Assembly: GCF_051020765.1 (NCBI RefSeq)
Contig: NW_027469119.1
Span: 186,001 to 250,000, forward strand
DNA from: Lasioglossum baleicum
Lineage: Eukaryota > Arthropoda > Insecta > Hymenoptera > Halictidae
DNA: 64,000 nucleotides
Direction of reading: 5' to 3'
The notes beneath the pieces are model-generated. The model was not told the origin of the DNA. It did not search any database and saw nothing but the letters and a program-made list of their open reading frames with translations. Below, piece after piece: positions 12,012-22,859 of this stretch. The translations under genes were made by a program, and so were the position numbers. The stretch's first letter is position 1. The number at the start of each line of letters is the position of its first letter.

Positions 12012-13366
12012 TTATACTATATTTTTTGATTTGCTCCCTCCATTGGTGCAATTTATTTGATAAGATTCGAGAGTTGGCCTTTCATGTGATTCTGCTCGCC
12101 CAGATCTGTTTCCCATTCCGTTACCATGTGACTTATTTTCCGTATTCCCGTACGCGTCACGTCGGTAACTAGGTATTTGCTCAGTATTTCTGGTTCGTAT
12201 CTCCCCGTTGTTGATTCTCATTAATGTTCTACAATCGCGCTGAACATGCCCGGGTTTATTGCAATAGTTGCAAACTACTGTTGTGTGATACATCTCCCGT
12301 CTGGGACCGACGCCTTGGCGATTAAACGCGGGGCGATTAGATGATATTTCCGGTCGCGGCATGCTTAGGCGCGAGTAACAATTCTTCGCAAGGTGCCCTT
12401 GTCTGTGACATCTTTCACATTTCGGTTCATTATATCTTTGTCCTACTCTGTCTTTATTAAATCCGGCGCTTCCATAATTTCCATAACTGCGACTGTTGTT
12501 CGGCCCAAGTGCCTGTTCTTCTTCGATAGCGGCAGTTATAGCTGATCTAAGAGTACCAAACGCTCGCGATCTAATTATCACTCTCAGTTTTTCCTTCAAC
12601 CCTATGCTGAAAACGTTTATTGCCTGCTCGTTTACTGATTCTACTAATGCCTTATTTACTATGTTGCTGTTTCCGGGTTTCGATATTAATTGTGACAGTT
12701 CTATCGTTAGTTTTTCTAACCTTGCTGCGAATGACCTGACATTTTCGTTATCTCTCTGGTGACATGCGTTAAATTCCGATTGTACTGCGCATAGCGAACG
12801 TTTTTCCTTAAATAGTGCTAGTAATAGTGTTTTTAATGAGTCAAAACTGCCTATGTCTCGATATTCTAGTTCTTTGCCGCCCGTTTCTTAAGTTTTGTCC
12901 CTAAAATTGCTCGCAATAGTAGTGGTCGTTCACCTACGGAAACTAATTCTGATGCGATCTCGCATGATTTCAAGAAAGTGGTTAACTCGCTAGCTGATTC
13001 TCCGCCGAAGTCTTTTACTAATGAGAGCGCTTTTAGTACGGTTACGTTGCCCGTTGCTCGGTCGCTACCGTTGGTTGTCATGTTTCGATTTTCTAGTAGA
13101 CTGAAGTCGATATTTTTAATACTGTATTCTCTCTGTATAATTATATTATCGTAACCTTCACTATCGCTCGACGGGTCGCTGTCTAGGTTTATGTACGGTG
13201 CGGGTATACGTGTTCGCCGCGATGCCGGTGGATCGGAGTAAGGCGTATGCGTTTCTCTTTTCCCAGTGACTATGTGGGATTTATCGAATATTGACTCAAA
13301 AGGTCTTGAGATACGTTTATGGTAAGGTAAACGCACGCGTTTTATATCTTCGCCTTTCTCCGACAT
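12012..13366 (-). pseudogene. gag: Gypsy A gag (matrix/capsid and nucleocapsid), one frameshift
   Basis: Starts at ATG 13366 and is open to 12866, then a frameshift near 12880 moves reading to the frame of the nucleocapsid, open to the TAA at 12012. The nucleocapsid has two CCHC knuckles, CERCHRQGHLAKNC and CNYCNKPGHVQRDC, which bind genomic RNA. The part between (about 12600-12860) still translates as capsid-like sequence (RSFAARLEKLTIELSQL). Most of this gene, 12547-13417, is missing from copy B exactly between splice-like sites; see the separate entry. Confidence 0.82.
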
Positions 13367-13417
13367 ACAAGATTCTGGTTACAGTTTTTCCAATTTAAAT
13401 ATAATTTCTGCACTTAC
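12547..13417 (-). other. Intron-like segment of gag (GTAAGT...TTAG), absent from copy B
   Basis: On the minus strand the segment begins GTAAGTGCAG right after TAATATT and ends GGTACTCTTAG right before ATCAGCTATAAC. Copy B reads TAATATT directly joined to ATCAGCTATAAC (49381-49398). The missing piece is 871 bp with GT at one end and AG at the other, and there is no repeated base at the junction that would make the boundaries ambiguous. The donor matches the metazoan consensus well; the sequence before the acceptor is only modestly pyrimidine-rich. It contains the gag start codon. Confidence 0.75.
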
Positions 13418-13549
13418 AATATTAGAAGTCGCATTTCGCTTGGCTCTGCTCGGTCGTTGGTCCTCGGACTGCTGACTGCTGCAACTATAGCCCTTTTGAC
13501 TTCTGTTAGCTCCTGTCCTAGGTCGCCGGAAAGGAAGTCTGGAGTGGTT

Positions 13550-13798
13550 GGCCTCCTAAGATTGGTCCTCAGATTGCCGACCGTTGCTGGATCCTCCTTC
13601 AGATTGGTCCTCAGACTGCTGAACGTTGCTGGATCCTCCCTCAGATTAGTCCTCAGACTGCTGAACGTTGCTGGATCCTTTTTGGATTAGTTCTCTGACT
13701 ACCAAATGTTGATGGATCCTTCTTCAGATTAGTCCTCAGACTACTGAGTGTTGCTGGGTCCTTTTTGGATTAGTTCTCTGACTACCAAATGTTGATGG
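13550..13798 (-). repeat. Leader tandem repeats of Gypsy A
   Basis: Between the primer site and gag, units of roughly 50 bp recur (GGTCCTCAGACTGCTGAACG followed by TTGCTGGATCC, alternating with a TTAGTTCTCTGACTACC variant). The same array stands at 49010-49250 in copy B with a slightly different number and order of units. Confidence 0.75.
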
Positions 13799-13816
13799 AT
13801 CCCACCGCTGCCACCA
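13799..13816 (-). promoter_or_regulatory. Primer-binding site, tRNA-Leu type
   Basis: Minus-strand TGGTGGCAGCGGTGGGAT lies 6 bp inside the 5' LTR. It is the complement of a tRNA 3' end ATCCCACCGCTGCCA plus CCA, which is the acceptor/T-arm end of eukaryotic tRNA-Leu (AAG/TAG) as I remember it. Copy B has the same site at 48989-49006. Confidence 0.75.
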
Positions 13817-13822
13817 AATTTT

Positions 13823-14069
13823 TGTGCCGCAGCCGGTTACTGAGAACCTTTTTTCTTTATTTTCACAATTACAGAGAGTAATAATATATTGACATAGTTG
13901 CACGCGTACTCATTCTGCCCGCGTGGGGCGGTGTCCGGAGTTTTTATGTTGTATCTCTTGCTGACTAAGCATTGGCAGGTCGATTGCCTCGCTTTAGCAA
14001 TTCGCTGAGGCAATCTTATGAAGGTTGTTGCCTTGGCCAAATGCTTAGTTGCAACTTCCGGACACCACA
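13823..14069 (-). repeat. 5' LTR of Gypsy A (247 bp)
   Basis: TG/CA-ended, 247 bp, essentially the same as 2097-2343. On the minus strand it precedes the primer site and gag and so drives the element. The outer flank GACCATTC does not repeat the flank of the other LTR. Confidence 0.92.
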
Positions 14070-14236
14070 GACCATTCTAATAATAATTTCCTATCTTTAA
14101 ATTGATTAGCAATATTCATCCCTTTATTGTTATTTAACTTATGATATTGACTATACCCCTCACGTTTGAGAATATCCTGATTTTTAACCGTTTCGCTACC
14201 ACGGACGAGATATCTCGCGCCCCGATACTTCCCGAC
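14070..14236. other. Short unannotated stretch
   Basis: AT-rich sequence between Gypsy A and the next MITE. No gene seen; its last 8 bases (TTCCCGAC) form the target-site duplication of the MITE. Confidence 0.4.
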
Positions 14237-14631
14237 TAGGGATTGCAATCCCGCGATGCGGGATCCCGCGTCATTAGTCCAGTCAACGAAAAATCGTAGA
14301 GGGAAATGGAAGGAACACAATTTTCAACTTTGGGACTTTGTTTGGACTAGTTAGGAGGTAAACATACTAAAAGTCCCCACTCCTAGGAGGTGAGCGGGTG
14401 CAGGGGGCACGTAGAAGATCCCTTTTTCGGTTTTCCGCTTATATTTCGGAAACTATGTGCCCCCTGCACCCCGCTCACCTTCTAGGAGTGGGGACTTTTA
14501 GTATGTTTACCTCCTAACTAGTCCAAACAAAGTCCCAAAATTAAAAATTGTGTTCCTTCCATTTCCCTCTACGACTTTTCGTTGACTGGACTAATGACGC
14601 GGGATCCCGCATCGCGGGATTGCAATCCCTA
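14237..14631. mobile_element. Palindromic hAT-like MITE
   Basis: A 395-bp near-perfect palindrome with arms of about 185 bp and a loop near 14413-14455. It is flanked by an exact 8-bp duplication, TTCCCGAC (14229-14236 and 14632-14639). The ends TAGGGATTGCAATCCC and the 8-bp duplication fit the hAT superfamily. Short palindromes are stacked inside the terminal repeat (GGGATTGCAATCCC, CGGGATCCCG). No coding capacity. Confidence 0.85.
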
Positions 14632-14782
14632 TTCCCGACAACCGCTTTTCTCTACAAAAAGAGATAATAAATAAATAATAACCAATGTAACCTAAATATA
14701 TAGACCACATGGAAGAGTGCAATGCACTCAAACTACAAAAAATGTTGGCCAAATCAAGGTATAAATGACATGAATTGCACAA

Positions 14783-15464
14783 TAGGGTGGACCTTATTTT
14801 TCGACTTTCGAATTTTTTTCGGGACACCCCCTAGAATTGTGACACTTGACGCAAAAATAATGTGTGCAAAATTTGAAATCTATCGGATAACGGGAAGTGC
14901 TGCCGCATCGACTTTGAAAATTTTTTAATTTTGTAACTCGACTTTCTCCACTGTAGTATATCATTAGTATATATTTTTATATATCGTTGAATTTGTCTTT
15001 TTACGCACTATAATAATGTAGAAACAAAATGTAGCATTAATTTAAAAACAAAAATTCGTGACCTTGACCTATATTGTTTCTCCTCTTCATTTTTTAATAA
15101 TAACTGATTATAGTCTTGAATAAGCTTAATACCGCGCTCAGCAGTGTCATTAACAACTTTTAAGTTTTGTACGATGTTTAGTCCAAAATCCTCGTCATCT
15201 TCCCATGAATCGGAATCTTTCTTAAAAAATTCTATAGGAATTGAAAATCTTTCAAAAAATCGTAGTGTTTTGTGGGAAATAAAATGTTCAATTCCTTTAC
15301 CAGCATAGTTTTTTAAGTCTTCACGAGTTATTTTCACTTCCCGTTATCCGATCGATTTCAAATTTTGCACACATTATTTTTGCGTCAAGTGTCACAATTC
15401 TAGGGGGTGTCCCGAAAAAATTCGACAAAATAATTTTCACCAAGTATAACTAAGATCCACCCTG
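14783..15464. mobile_element. DNA transposon J remnant, TIR YAGGGTGGAYCTTA
   Basis: Inverted ends TAGGGTGGACCTTA and its partner TAAGATCCACCCTG start about 120 bp of inverted similarity on each side (14783-14905, 15331-15464) that includes GGGACACCCCCTAGAATTGTG. The flanks TTGCACAA (14775-14782) and CTGCACAA (15465-15472) agree at 7 of 8 bases, consistent with an 8-bp target-site duplication. A truncated coding fragment lies inside. A related end is found at 46304. Confidence 0.7.
15008..15337 (-). pseudogene. C-terminal fragment of a transposon-linked protein in J
   Basis: 109 codons on the minus strand from ATG 15337. It contains DSWEDDEDF and then KVVNDTAERGIKLIQDYN with an acidic EEEKQYR end. 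I recall this tryptophan-acidic plus VVNDTAERG pattern from the C-termini of large, widely copied arthropod proteins that sit inside DNA transposons. Residues after EEEKQY do not look like the family, so both ends are probably truncated. The name of the family is not certain; the link to element J is seen from position. Confidence 0.45.
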
Positions 15465-15472
15465 CTGCACAA

Positions 15473-16128
15473 ACTTACCTCCATGAGTCGCGCGAATCGT
15501 ACGATCCACGCGATTGTTCTGCTTCGCTTCCGATCGCACGCGATTAGAATCGAGGAGATTTCAGTCGAGCCGATTTCAATCGACCGTGAATCGACCCATG
15601 TGCGGCTCTCCATTAATTCACATTGTAAGTCAAGTGGAGGGGAGAGTCGCATGCGACTGGATCGCGTCGACCAAATCGACGATCGACCCGTATGTGGACG
15701 GCCTAAAGCTAAAACACCACTATATCGCTGGTGTGTGACGTTGACGTTTATTATTAATTTTCTCGCTATTGTGACGAGATGTCTTGAGAATTATAATAAT
15801 TTAAATTGAAATATCTCCCGACTTACTAACTTTTCGACATGCATGGTTTCAACTTTTCTATAACGAATGTTCAGCTGCATAGATTGATGTATGAAAAAAA
15901 AGGACCGCAATTGGGAGGAGAGCATCTGGAAGGGCGGCTTTGGTTTAATGGTTTAACGACGGTCACGGTCACGGTAGATACGTCGCCGGTTGGTAGTTTA
16001 CCTGAATCGGACTCGGAATACGGACTCGCGTTTATTTCTTCGCATCGAAGGTTTTATAACGGAACGTATTTATATTGTGTACACTAAAGTAATGAAGGTG
16101 GCTGTGACTCTTGAGGGTCCCGGGATTA
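15473..16128. other. Unannotated stretch
   Basis: 15480-15700 is rich in CGAT-containing words (AATCG, CGATT, TCGAC) and may be old repeat sequence; 15840-16128 has no recognised gene. Short frames here have no recognisable motifs. Confidence 0.35.
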
Positions 16129-17110
16129 AGACACCACTTTGTGCGGGATGAAAATGAAAAACGGGTCCGGGCAGTTCGCTGCCGCAGGTAGAGAAAAAGC
16201 AGCGAACGTCCAGAATGGGGTGCGTCACAGAACTAGCAATAAACATCCATTATTATTCGCTAGCAAGACCGGGCCTTTTTCCGTGTTCCAGTGGTATCTG
16301 CAAAACACGTGTGCTTACCGTTGCTGTTTAGGAGTTGTTCGGACCTATCTGGAACCGCACAACTTACAATTACTAAACGAGAAAACGAACCGTGGCAGAT
16401 ATAACGTTAAGATATAACGTTTTCAAGACAAACTCCGTACAATTCAGATTAAATAAAACATTTAAAAGAGTCATCATAAACTATAAACTATCAAAATACA
16501 AGTTTAAATGATAATTTAATTTCGTTAGCATCTTTTTATCCATAAACTATAAACAAATAGTGACAAGTTAAAACAATATAAACTATGAGAAGGCTTTTAA
16601 AATACCGGCACAAATTAATCGGCATGAATAAAACCTTTTGCGCGTTCCCCTTATACATTCTACAATTTAAAATTTAGTTATATATTTTAGTTATACATCG
16701 TTTATGCTTACATATGTATGTATACATAGTACATAGTCGCGACACGTCGATACTGTTCGTACAGATCGCAGACATGTTTTCTCGCGACGCAATACCGTTC
16801 GTGCGGTAACCTTTTTTTCGAAAAAGCCCATGTACATAATGAAGAAGTAGAATAACTAAAATATATAACTAAATTTTAGATTGTAGGATGTATAAGGGGT
16901 TCTTGGAACGCGCAAAAGGTTTTATTCATGCCGATTAATTTGTGCCGGTATTTTAAAAGCCTTTTCAAAGTTTATATTGTTTCAACTTGTCACTATTTGT
17001 TTATGGATAAAAAGATGCTAACGAAATTAAATTATCATTTAAACTTGTATTTTGATAGTTTATAGTTTATGATGACTTTTTAAAATGTTTTATTTAATCT
17101 GAATTGTACG
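16129..17110. mobile_element. Inverted-repeat element F, left arm, loop and part of right arm
   Basis: The left arm begins GACACCACTTT near 16129 and runs to about 16695; the right arm begins near 16855 and is cut at 17110 by BEL element D, continuing at 29473-29832. The mirrored blocks are easy to follow (GCCGGTATTTTAAAAGCCTT; ATAAAAAGATGCTAACG; AATCTGAATTGTAC). No transposase is seen in the 160-bp loop. Right-end context shared with about 1753 means the outer boundary may lie a little further out. Confidence 0.75.
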
Positions 17111-17637
17111 TGTTCGGGATTCAAATTGAAGATTTATTAGTCGTTACGCCGACTGTCGATCGACGTTCGATCTGTTTTGTTGTGGTCTATATTTAGAGTC
17201 GAGCAGCGATCAATTGTTACCGTTTCGCTAGGCCACGGTGTGTTTATCGACACTCGTTACCGGTAAACATCTTCAATTTGAATCTCGGACAGTCATCTTC
17301 GAGGATCATGCGATCGATTATGATCCAATCGCGTGCGACCCCGCCTGTCGCTCGAAGAGCGTTTAAAAAGGCTCTCTTCGGTCTTCGCGATTATTCGTCT
17401 TTCGACCACGATCCACTGTTGTACATCGCACTCATATTACGATTATCACGGTAACGGTTCGCGATCTTCTGGCAACTAGATCGTTATAAAATAAAGTTCA
17501 AATTTTCTTTGTGAAACACGCCAGGTGCATTCAGAATCATCTCCTTCTTCAAGTTAACTCCTTATCGTGTTCCTCACGCGCTCACGTCTGAGCGGTTCCG
17601 GATATCGGTGATTTCGATCGTCGATCGCCACCGAACA
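17111..17637 (+). repeat. 5' LTR of BEL D (527 bp)
   Basis: TGTTCGGGATTC to CCACCGAACA, with 7-bp inverted ends TGTTCGG/CCGAACA. Contains a GTTTAAAAAGGCTC TATA-like stretch near 17370 and an AATAAAG polyadenylation signal near 17490. It matches 22321-22847 at every base I compared. Confidence 0.93.
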
Positions 17638-17640
17638 TTT

Positions 17641-17658
17641 TGGTCCTTCGAGCCGGAT
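17641..17658 (+). promoter_or_regulatory. Primer-binding site, tRNA-Tyr type
   Basis: TGGTCCTTCGAGCCGGAT starts 3 bp after the 5' LTR and is complementary to the 3' end of eukaryotic tRNA-Tyr (ATCCGGCTCGAAGG plus ACCA). BEL E uses the same site. Confidence 0.75.
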
Positions 17659-17704
17659 CGCGAGGAAAATCAATTCAGTGAAGGAGTGTACGAGTTTCGT
17701 CATC

Positions 17705-20358
17705 ATGGCACAGTCTCTCGAAGGGCACGTGCAGTCGCAGCTGGCGATCGAACGAGCCCTCACCAACCTCAAGAAGCTGGGGAAAAATAACTGGACCAAA
17801 TCCAACCTGCGGACAAGAATTGTTCACCTCCAGAACCAGTGGCGGAAGTTCGAGACGGGTCATTCCCACCTCTTCGCTACCATTCCATCGGACGACCGTG
17901 CGAGCATTCCGTACTTCCTGGAGGACCATTTCGCTGCAACGGAGGAGGTCTACCTGGACACGTTATCGTTCATGACGACTCACTCGACGCGCTCACTCTC
18001 GATTCTCCAGGTCAGTCTGCTTCCGTGAGCGACGGACAAGCGTGTCTGTCGGTTCCCGAATCACAGCTTCCACGGATAGATCTACCGCAGTTTGAAGGCC
18101 GTTACGATAAATGGGAATCGTTCCGCGATAAATTCTTAGCTCTCATTATACATAATCGCTCGCTTCGCGATGTAACGCGCCTACATTATCTCGTTTCCGC
18201 ATTAAAGGGTCGCGCTCTCGAAAGCATTGACAACTTATCGATAACCGAGGACAATTTCAAAATCGCGTGGAACACATTGAAAGGTCGATACGAAAATCCG
18301 CGGCGTATCATTTCCGCTCACATGTCGGAGTTGCAAAACATTCCTGCGTTATCTCGTGAATCTGCGACGGATTTGGAAAACCTTTGCGATCGTGTCGGCA
18401 GCATACTCAAGTCGCTGCAGAAAATCGGACGAACACCAGAGGATCTCTGGAACGACCATTTGGTCCATCTGGTTTCCCAAAAGCTAGACGGTCCGACGCG
18501 AAAGGCGTGGAAATTAAAAATCAGCGACGACGTTACACCTCCGTCTTTCGAAACTCTTCAGAAGTTTCTCGATTCTCGCGCTCGCGGTCTTGAGGAATTT
18601 TCAACTGAATCTGAATCCTCGCCCACATCGCGCTCGGAAACTCTGCCTCGTCCCACAGCTGGTTTTTCGCGAGTCCACGCAGCGACCACCTCGCAGTCTT
18701 CTACAACGTCGCGACCTATCTGTCCAGTGTGTAGGGCGTCACATGTTTTTAGTTCGTGCCCGAAATTCATGGCGCAAAACCCTAGCGGCCGCCGTGAACT
18801 AGTTCAAAGGTTTTCGCGCTGTTTTAATTGCTTGAGCGGTAATCATGTTCTACGAGACTGTGCGAGCAAGTACTTGTGCCGTGTGTGTCATAAGCGACAT
18901 CATTCGCTATTGCATGAAGATGCACCTCGTTCCGCGCCGTCAGGTACAGCCTCGTCGCCGCTTCCGTCGGAAGATTCGTCCGCGATCAATTCGCATTTCG
19001 CGTCCACCCTCGCCACCTCGAGTTCAAGTATTCTTCTGGCCACCGCATGGGTTCAAATTCGCGTTCCGTCGGGCCGGTGCATCACCGTACGAGCCTTGGT
19101 CGATCAAGGATCCGAAGCCAGTTTCGTCACTGAATCTATGGTGCACCTATTGCGTGCGACGTGCACCCGCGTTGCGACATCCATTTCCGCCGTCGGAGGA
19201 GTTCACGCCGGTACGGTGCGTCGAGCCGTGCATCTCCTCGTAGCTCCTCGCGACTCCGACTCTCCGTCAGTCGAAACCACAGCGCTCGTTTTGAAATCGC
19301 TCTCCACGTACATGCCGAAACGTATTCAAAATGATCGAGCCCTCGCTCATTTATCGCAGCTTAAGTGGGCCGATTCTGATCCGTCGAGTTCCGCCGCGAT
19401 TCATCTCCTTCTCGGCGCAGATGTGTATTCGCATATAATTCTCGACGGTCTCAAGAAGGGTTCAAGCGGGCAGCCTATTGCCCAGAATACAATTTTCGGT
19501 TGGGTAATCTCTGGTCCCGTATCATCTCCTCTCTCTCAACCTCGTTCGGAATCAAGCATCTCGATGCATCACTGTATCCAATACGACACTCTGTCGAACG
19601 ATCTGCGCCGATTCTGGGAAATTGAGGAAATCCCTGCGCATTCCCCCCTCACCAAGGAGGAAGAACAATGCGAACGGCATTTTCAAATGCACACGTCGCG
19701 ATCATCCGATGGACGGTATATCGTCCGTCTCCCTTTCCGTAAGGGCCCCCCAATTGACATCGGTCACTCTCGTTCTGCTGCCGACAAGGTCCTACAATCA
19801 ATTTATAGGAAATTTCAATTGCAACCCTCGCTAGCTGAGGAGTATAAGGAGTTCCTCCGAGATTACGAGAATCTTGGACACATGCGTCAAGCTCCCGATT
19901 TGCCTTCCTCTTCTCAATGCGTTTACATTCCACACCATCCGGTCCTACGTGCCGACAGCGTTACCACACATCTTCGCGTGGTTTTCAACGCCTCCAGTGT
20001 CACCTCAAACGGATCTACGCTAAATGATCATCTTATGCCGGGTCCCAAATTACAGCTCGATCTTCCTGCCGTCATTCTACGGTGGCGAACCTTTCGATTC
20101 GTTTATACTGCAGACATTGCCAAAATGTATCGCCAGATTCTGGTGGACGAACGCGATGTTGATTACCAACGCATCCTCTGGAAGCCCTCTCGTTCCGAGG
20201 ACACGCAGGCATTTCAGTTACTGACCGTCACGTATGGGATGACCTGTGCTCCCTTCTTGGCTCTCCGCGTTCTTCAACAACTAATCAACGATGAAGGCAA
20301 ACGATTTCCGTTAGCAGTTCCCGGAATGGCCCCTCCAACCTCAATATTTCACGGTTGA
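17705..20358 (+). pseudogene. BEL D gag, protease and N-terminal RT
   Basis: gag starts at ATG 17705 (MAQSLEGHVQ) and is open to 18028; a frameshift near 17970-18010 moves it to the frame that runs to 20358. After the shift come a DUF1759-type capsid region (PQFEGRYDKWESFRDKF), zinc knuckles with CPVCRASHVFSSCP and CFNCLSGNH, a protease motif ALVDQGSEASFVTE and the N-terminal RT (IPHHPVLR, TADIAKMYRQILVD, TYGMTCAPFLALR). At about 20320-20345 the sequence jumps from RT (RFPLAVP) to a region equivalent to E residues after RNase H. Some 1.2 kb are missing, including YVDD and the whole RNase H. The copy cannot reverse-transcribe itself. Confidence 0.88.
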
Positions 20359-21917
20359 AGACCAGTCCGAATCCAAGGTTGTGCTTCACAGCGTGGCTCC
20401 AGCTCCCGTTTGCGAGTTAGAATCTCGATTCTCTAGTTGGCCAAAACTAATGAGAGTAACGGCCTATATTCAACGTTTCGTCCGAAATGCTCGCTGTTGT
20501 CGCCGGTCCCGTCAAAGGTGTTTTCTAGGACGCGCCCTGTCCGCTCGCGAGGTCTCCGATGCAAAAAAATTTTTGGTTGCGCCGCATTCAAGCAATTCAG
20601 TTTCCAGAAACCATTGCCGCTATCAAAAATAAAAAATCTCTCTCGTCAAAGGACTCACTCGAGTCTCTCAACCCGTTTATCGACGAGAATGGACTTCTTC
20701 GCGTCGGTGGCCGGCTGCGCAACGCAGTTTTACCCGTTCAATCGAAGCATCCGGTTGTTTTAGCTCCACACCCGTTAGTGCGCCTCATCATTGAACAAGC
20801 CCACGCACGGGCCTTGCATGCCGGTTTGCAGTTAACCCTCTATATTCTTCGTCAAGAATACTGGCTTCTCCGAGGTCGGAGTCAGGTGAAGGCTGTCATT
20901 CACGCATGTGTCAAATGTGTCCGCGAACGCGCCTCGATCCCGACCCAGATCATGGGAGATCTTCCTGCCGTGAGAGTGTCCCCGCCGAAAAAACCCTTTT
21001 CGCATTGCGGGCTGGATTACGCAGGCCCCGTTCTCATCCGCGCCTCCGCGGGTCGTGGGATCACTTCCCGCAAAGCCTATATAGCGCTTTTCATATGCAT
21101 GGCCACCAAGGCGGTGCATTTGGAGTTAGTCGCGGATTACTCCACCTCAGCCTTTTTGAACGCATACGTCCGTTTTTGTTCTCGTCGAGGCCTACCGGAG
21201 AGCATGTATTCCGATAACGGAACAACGTTCGTCGGAGCAGATCGGGAATTGACCATGTCTTATCGCGCCGCTCTTCGAAATCCAGAATTCCAAAATCAAA
21301 CCGCCAGTGATGGTGTTGTTTGGCACTTCAACCCCCCATCTGCCCCACATTTCGGCGGCCTATGGGAGGCCGGTGTTAAAAGCGTTAAACACCATCTCCG
21401 ACGCGTTCTAGGCGATCGAAAACTGACGTTTGAAGAATTTACGACGCTCCTTTGCGCAATCGAGGCATGCCTCAATTCACGACCCATCTCACCTCTTTCC
21501 GATACTCTCGATGACGTCGTTCCGCTAACCCCAGGTCATTTTCTTATTGGATCTGCCCTCACAACCCCTCCGCAACCTTCGCTTCTGGATATCGCCGAAA
21601 ATCGCCTCTCGCGATGGCAATTAGTTCGGCATATGACCGAACGATTTTGGAAATTATGGCAGAACGATTACCTCAATACGCTTCAGCAACGCGGAAAGTG
21701 GCGTCGCCCCCGCCCTTCCATCTCGATAGGACAACTAGTCCTCATTAGGAATTCAGACCTTCCTCCGTGTAAGTGGGAGCTGGGGCGAGTGGTGCAATTA
21801 CATCCCGGCGACGACAACCACATTCGCGTCGTGACCGTCAAAACATCCACCTCATGTTTTAGGCGACCCATTGTGAAATTGTGTCCTTTGCCCGTAGCGT
21901 GCGAATCCGAAAGATAA
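20346..21917 (+). pseudogene. BEL D integrase region
   Basis: After the deletion a short frame-shifted piece corresponds to the RNase H-integrase linker (SRFSSWPKLMRVTAYIQRF at about 20415-20480), and an open frame of 452 codons runs 20559-21917. It holds the integrase zinc domain (HARALHAGLQLT with CVKC), the core (HCGLDYAGPV, MYSDNGTTFVGAD, FGGLWEAGVKSVKHHL) and the BEL-type C-terminal domain (DLPPCKWELGRV with HPGDDN). All three core acidic residues are present. The stop at 21915-21917 is followed by a run of adenines at 21949-21964. Confidence 0.86.
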
Positions 21918-22061
21918 AACAAACGATTATATTATTGTAAACTATGTAAAAAAAAAAAAAAAAAGATTCTGTCATTTAATCCGATTTCATTTTAGTATGC
22001 GTTCAGCTGACCGCCGCTCTTTCACGCACGCGTCAGCGCATCTCGCGTTCCAGTTCCGTCA

Positions 22062-22320
22062 AGGCGGGCGGCCTTTGAATTTCGTTCCGGCGTCGTCGAA
22101 TTTTTTTTATGTATATAAGGCTCCCGCATTCGTATGGTGTTCACCGTTCCACGGCGGGCGGCATTCCGTTTTCGCAGATCTGGGATTAGCGTGCGCGGCA
22201 TTGTAACACGCAATCCTTTTATCGTTTAAGTTCTTCCTTTAAATTTTTTGCGCTGCCGCACCCCGCCGCTTTCATTTGCGTATATTGCGTTTCGAAACTA
22301 ATATTTCGAGGCGGGCGGTA
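22062..22320 (+). promoter_or_regulatory. Polypurine tract of BEL D and two look-alike copies
   Basis: GAGGCGGGCGGTA directly precedes the 3' LTR. GGCGGGCGG also occurs at about 22064 and 22155 in the same 3' untranslated region. BEL E has the same arrangement on its strand (GGCGGGCGGTA next to its 3' LTR and another copy at about 23462). Confidence 0.6.
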
Positions 22321-22847
22321 TGTTCGGGATTCAAATTGAAGATTTATTAGTCGTTACGCCGACTGTCGATCGACGTTCGATCTGTTTTGTTGTGGTCTAT
22401 ATTTAGAGTCGAGCAGCGATCAATTGTTACCGTTTCGCTAGGCCACGGTGTGTTTATCGACACTCGTTACCGGTAAACATCTTCAATTTGAATCTCGGAC
22501 AGTCATCTTCGAGGATCATGCGATCGATTATGATCCAATCGCGTGCGACCCCGCCTGTCGCTCGAAGAGCGTTTAAAAAGGCTCTCTTCGGTCTTCGCGA
22601 TTATTCGTCTTTCGACCACGATCCACTGTTGTACATCGCACTCATATTACGATTATCACGGTAACGGTTCGCGATCTTCTGGCAACTAGATCGTTATAAA
22701 ATAAAGTTCAAATTTTCTTTGTGAAACACGCCAGGTGCATTCAGAATCATCTCCTTCTTCAAGTTAACTCCTTATCGTGTTCCTCACGCGCTCACGTCTG
22801 AGCGGTTCCGGATATCGGTGATTTCGATCGTCGATCGCCACCGAACA
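22321..22847 (+). repeat. 3' LTR of BEL D (527 bp)
   Basis: Same length and, by eye, same sequence as 17111-17637. It ends 12 bp before the LTR of BEL E begins. Confidence 0.93.
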
Positions 22848-22859
22848 GTACGGAGTTTG

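Larger units (their letters stand above)
2097..14069 (-). mobile_element. Gypsy/Ty3 element A with env (errantivirus-like), nested and broken
   Basis: Two 247-bp LTRs in the same orientation flank gag, protease-RT-RNase H-integrase and an F-type env, all on the minus strand. The order and a primer site matching tRNA-Leu identify an envelope-bearing Gypsy element. It is interrupted by the palindromic element H (3217-5839) in env and by a Tc1-like element (9687-11379) in pol. Inactivating changes seen against copy B (48737-64000) are a gag frameshift near 12880, a 4-nt deletion in pol near 9554, and a deletion of roughly 29 nt in env near 6103. The bases outside the two LTRs (AATTGT on the left, GACCAT on the right) do not form a target-site duplication. 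Confidence 0.9.
17111..22847 (+). mobile_element. BEL/Pao element D, recent but internally deleted
   Basis: Two 527-bp LTRs that appear identical by eye are flanked by an exact 5-bp duplication GTACG (17106-17110, 22848-22852). The left arm of F gives the empty site (AATTCTG-side GTAC once). The internal part is gag-pol of the BEL/Pao type with a tRNA-Tyr primer site, but the region holding the YVDD box and RNase H is gone and gag has a frameshift. Element E (22860-29472) is a related, complete member of another lineage. Confidence 0.93.
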
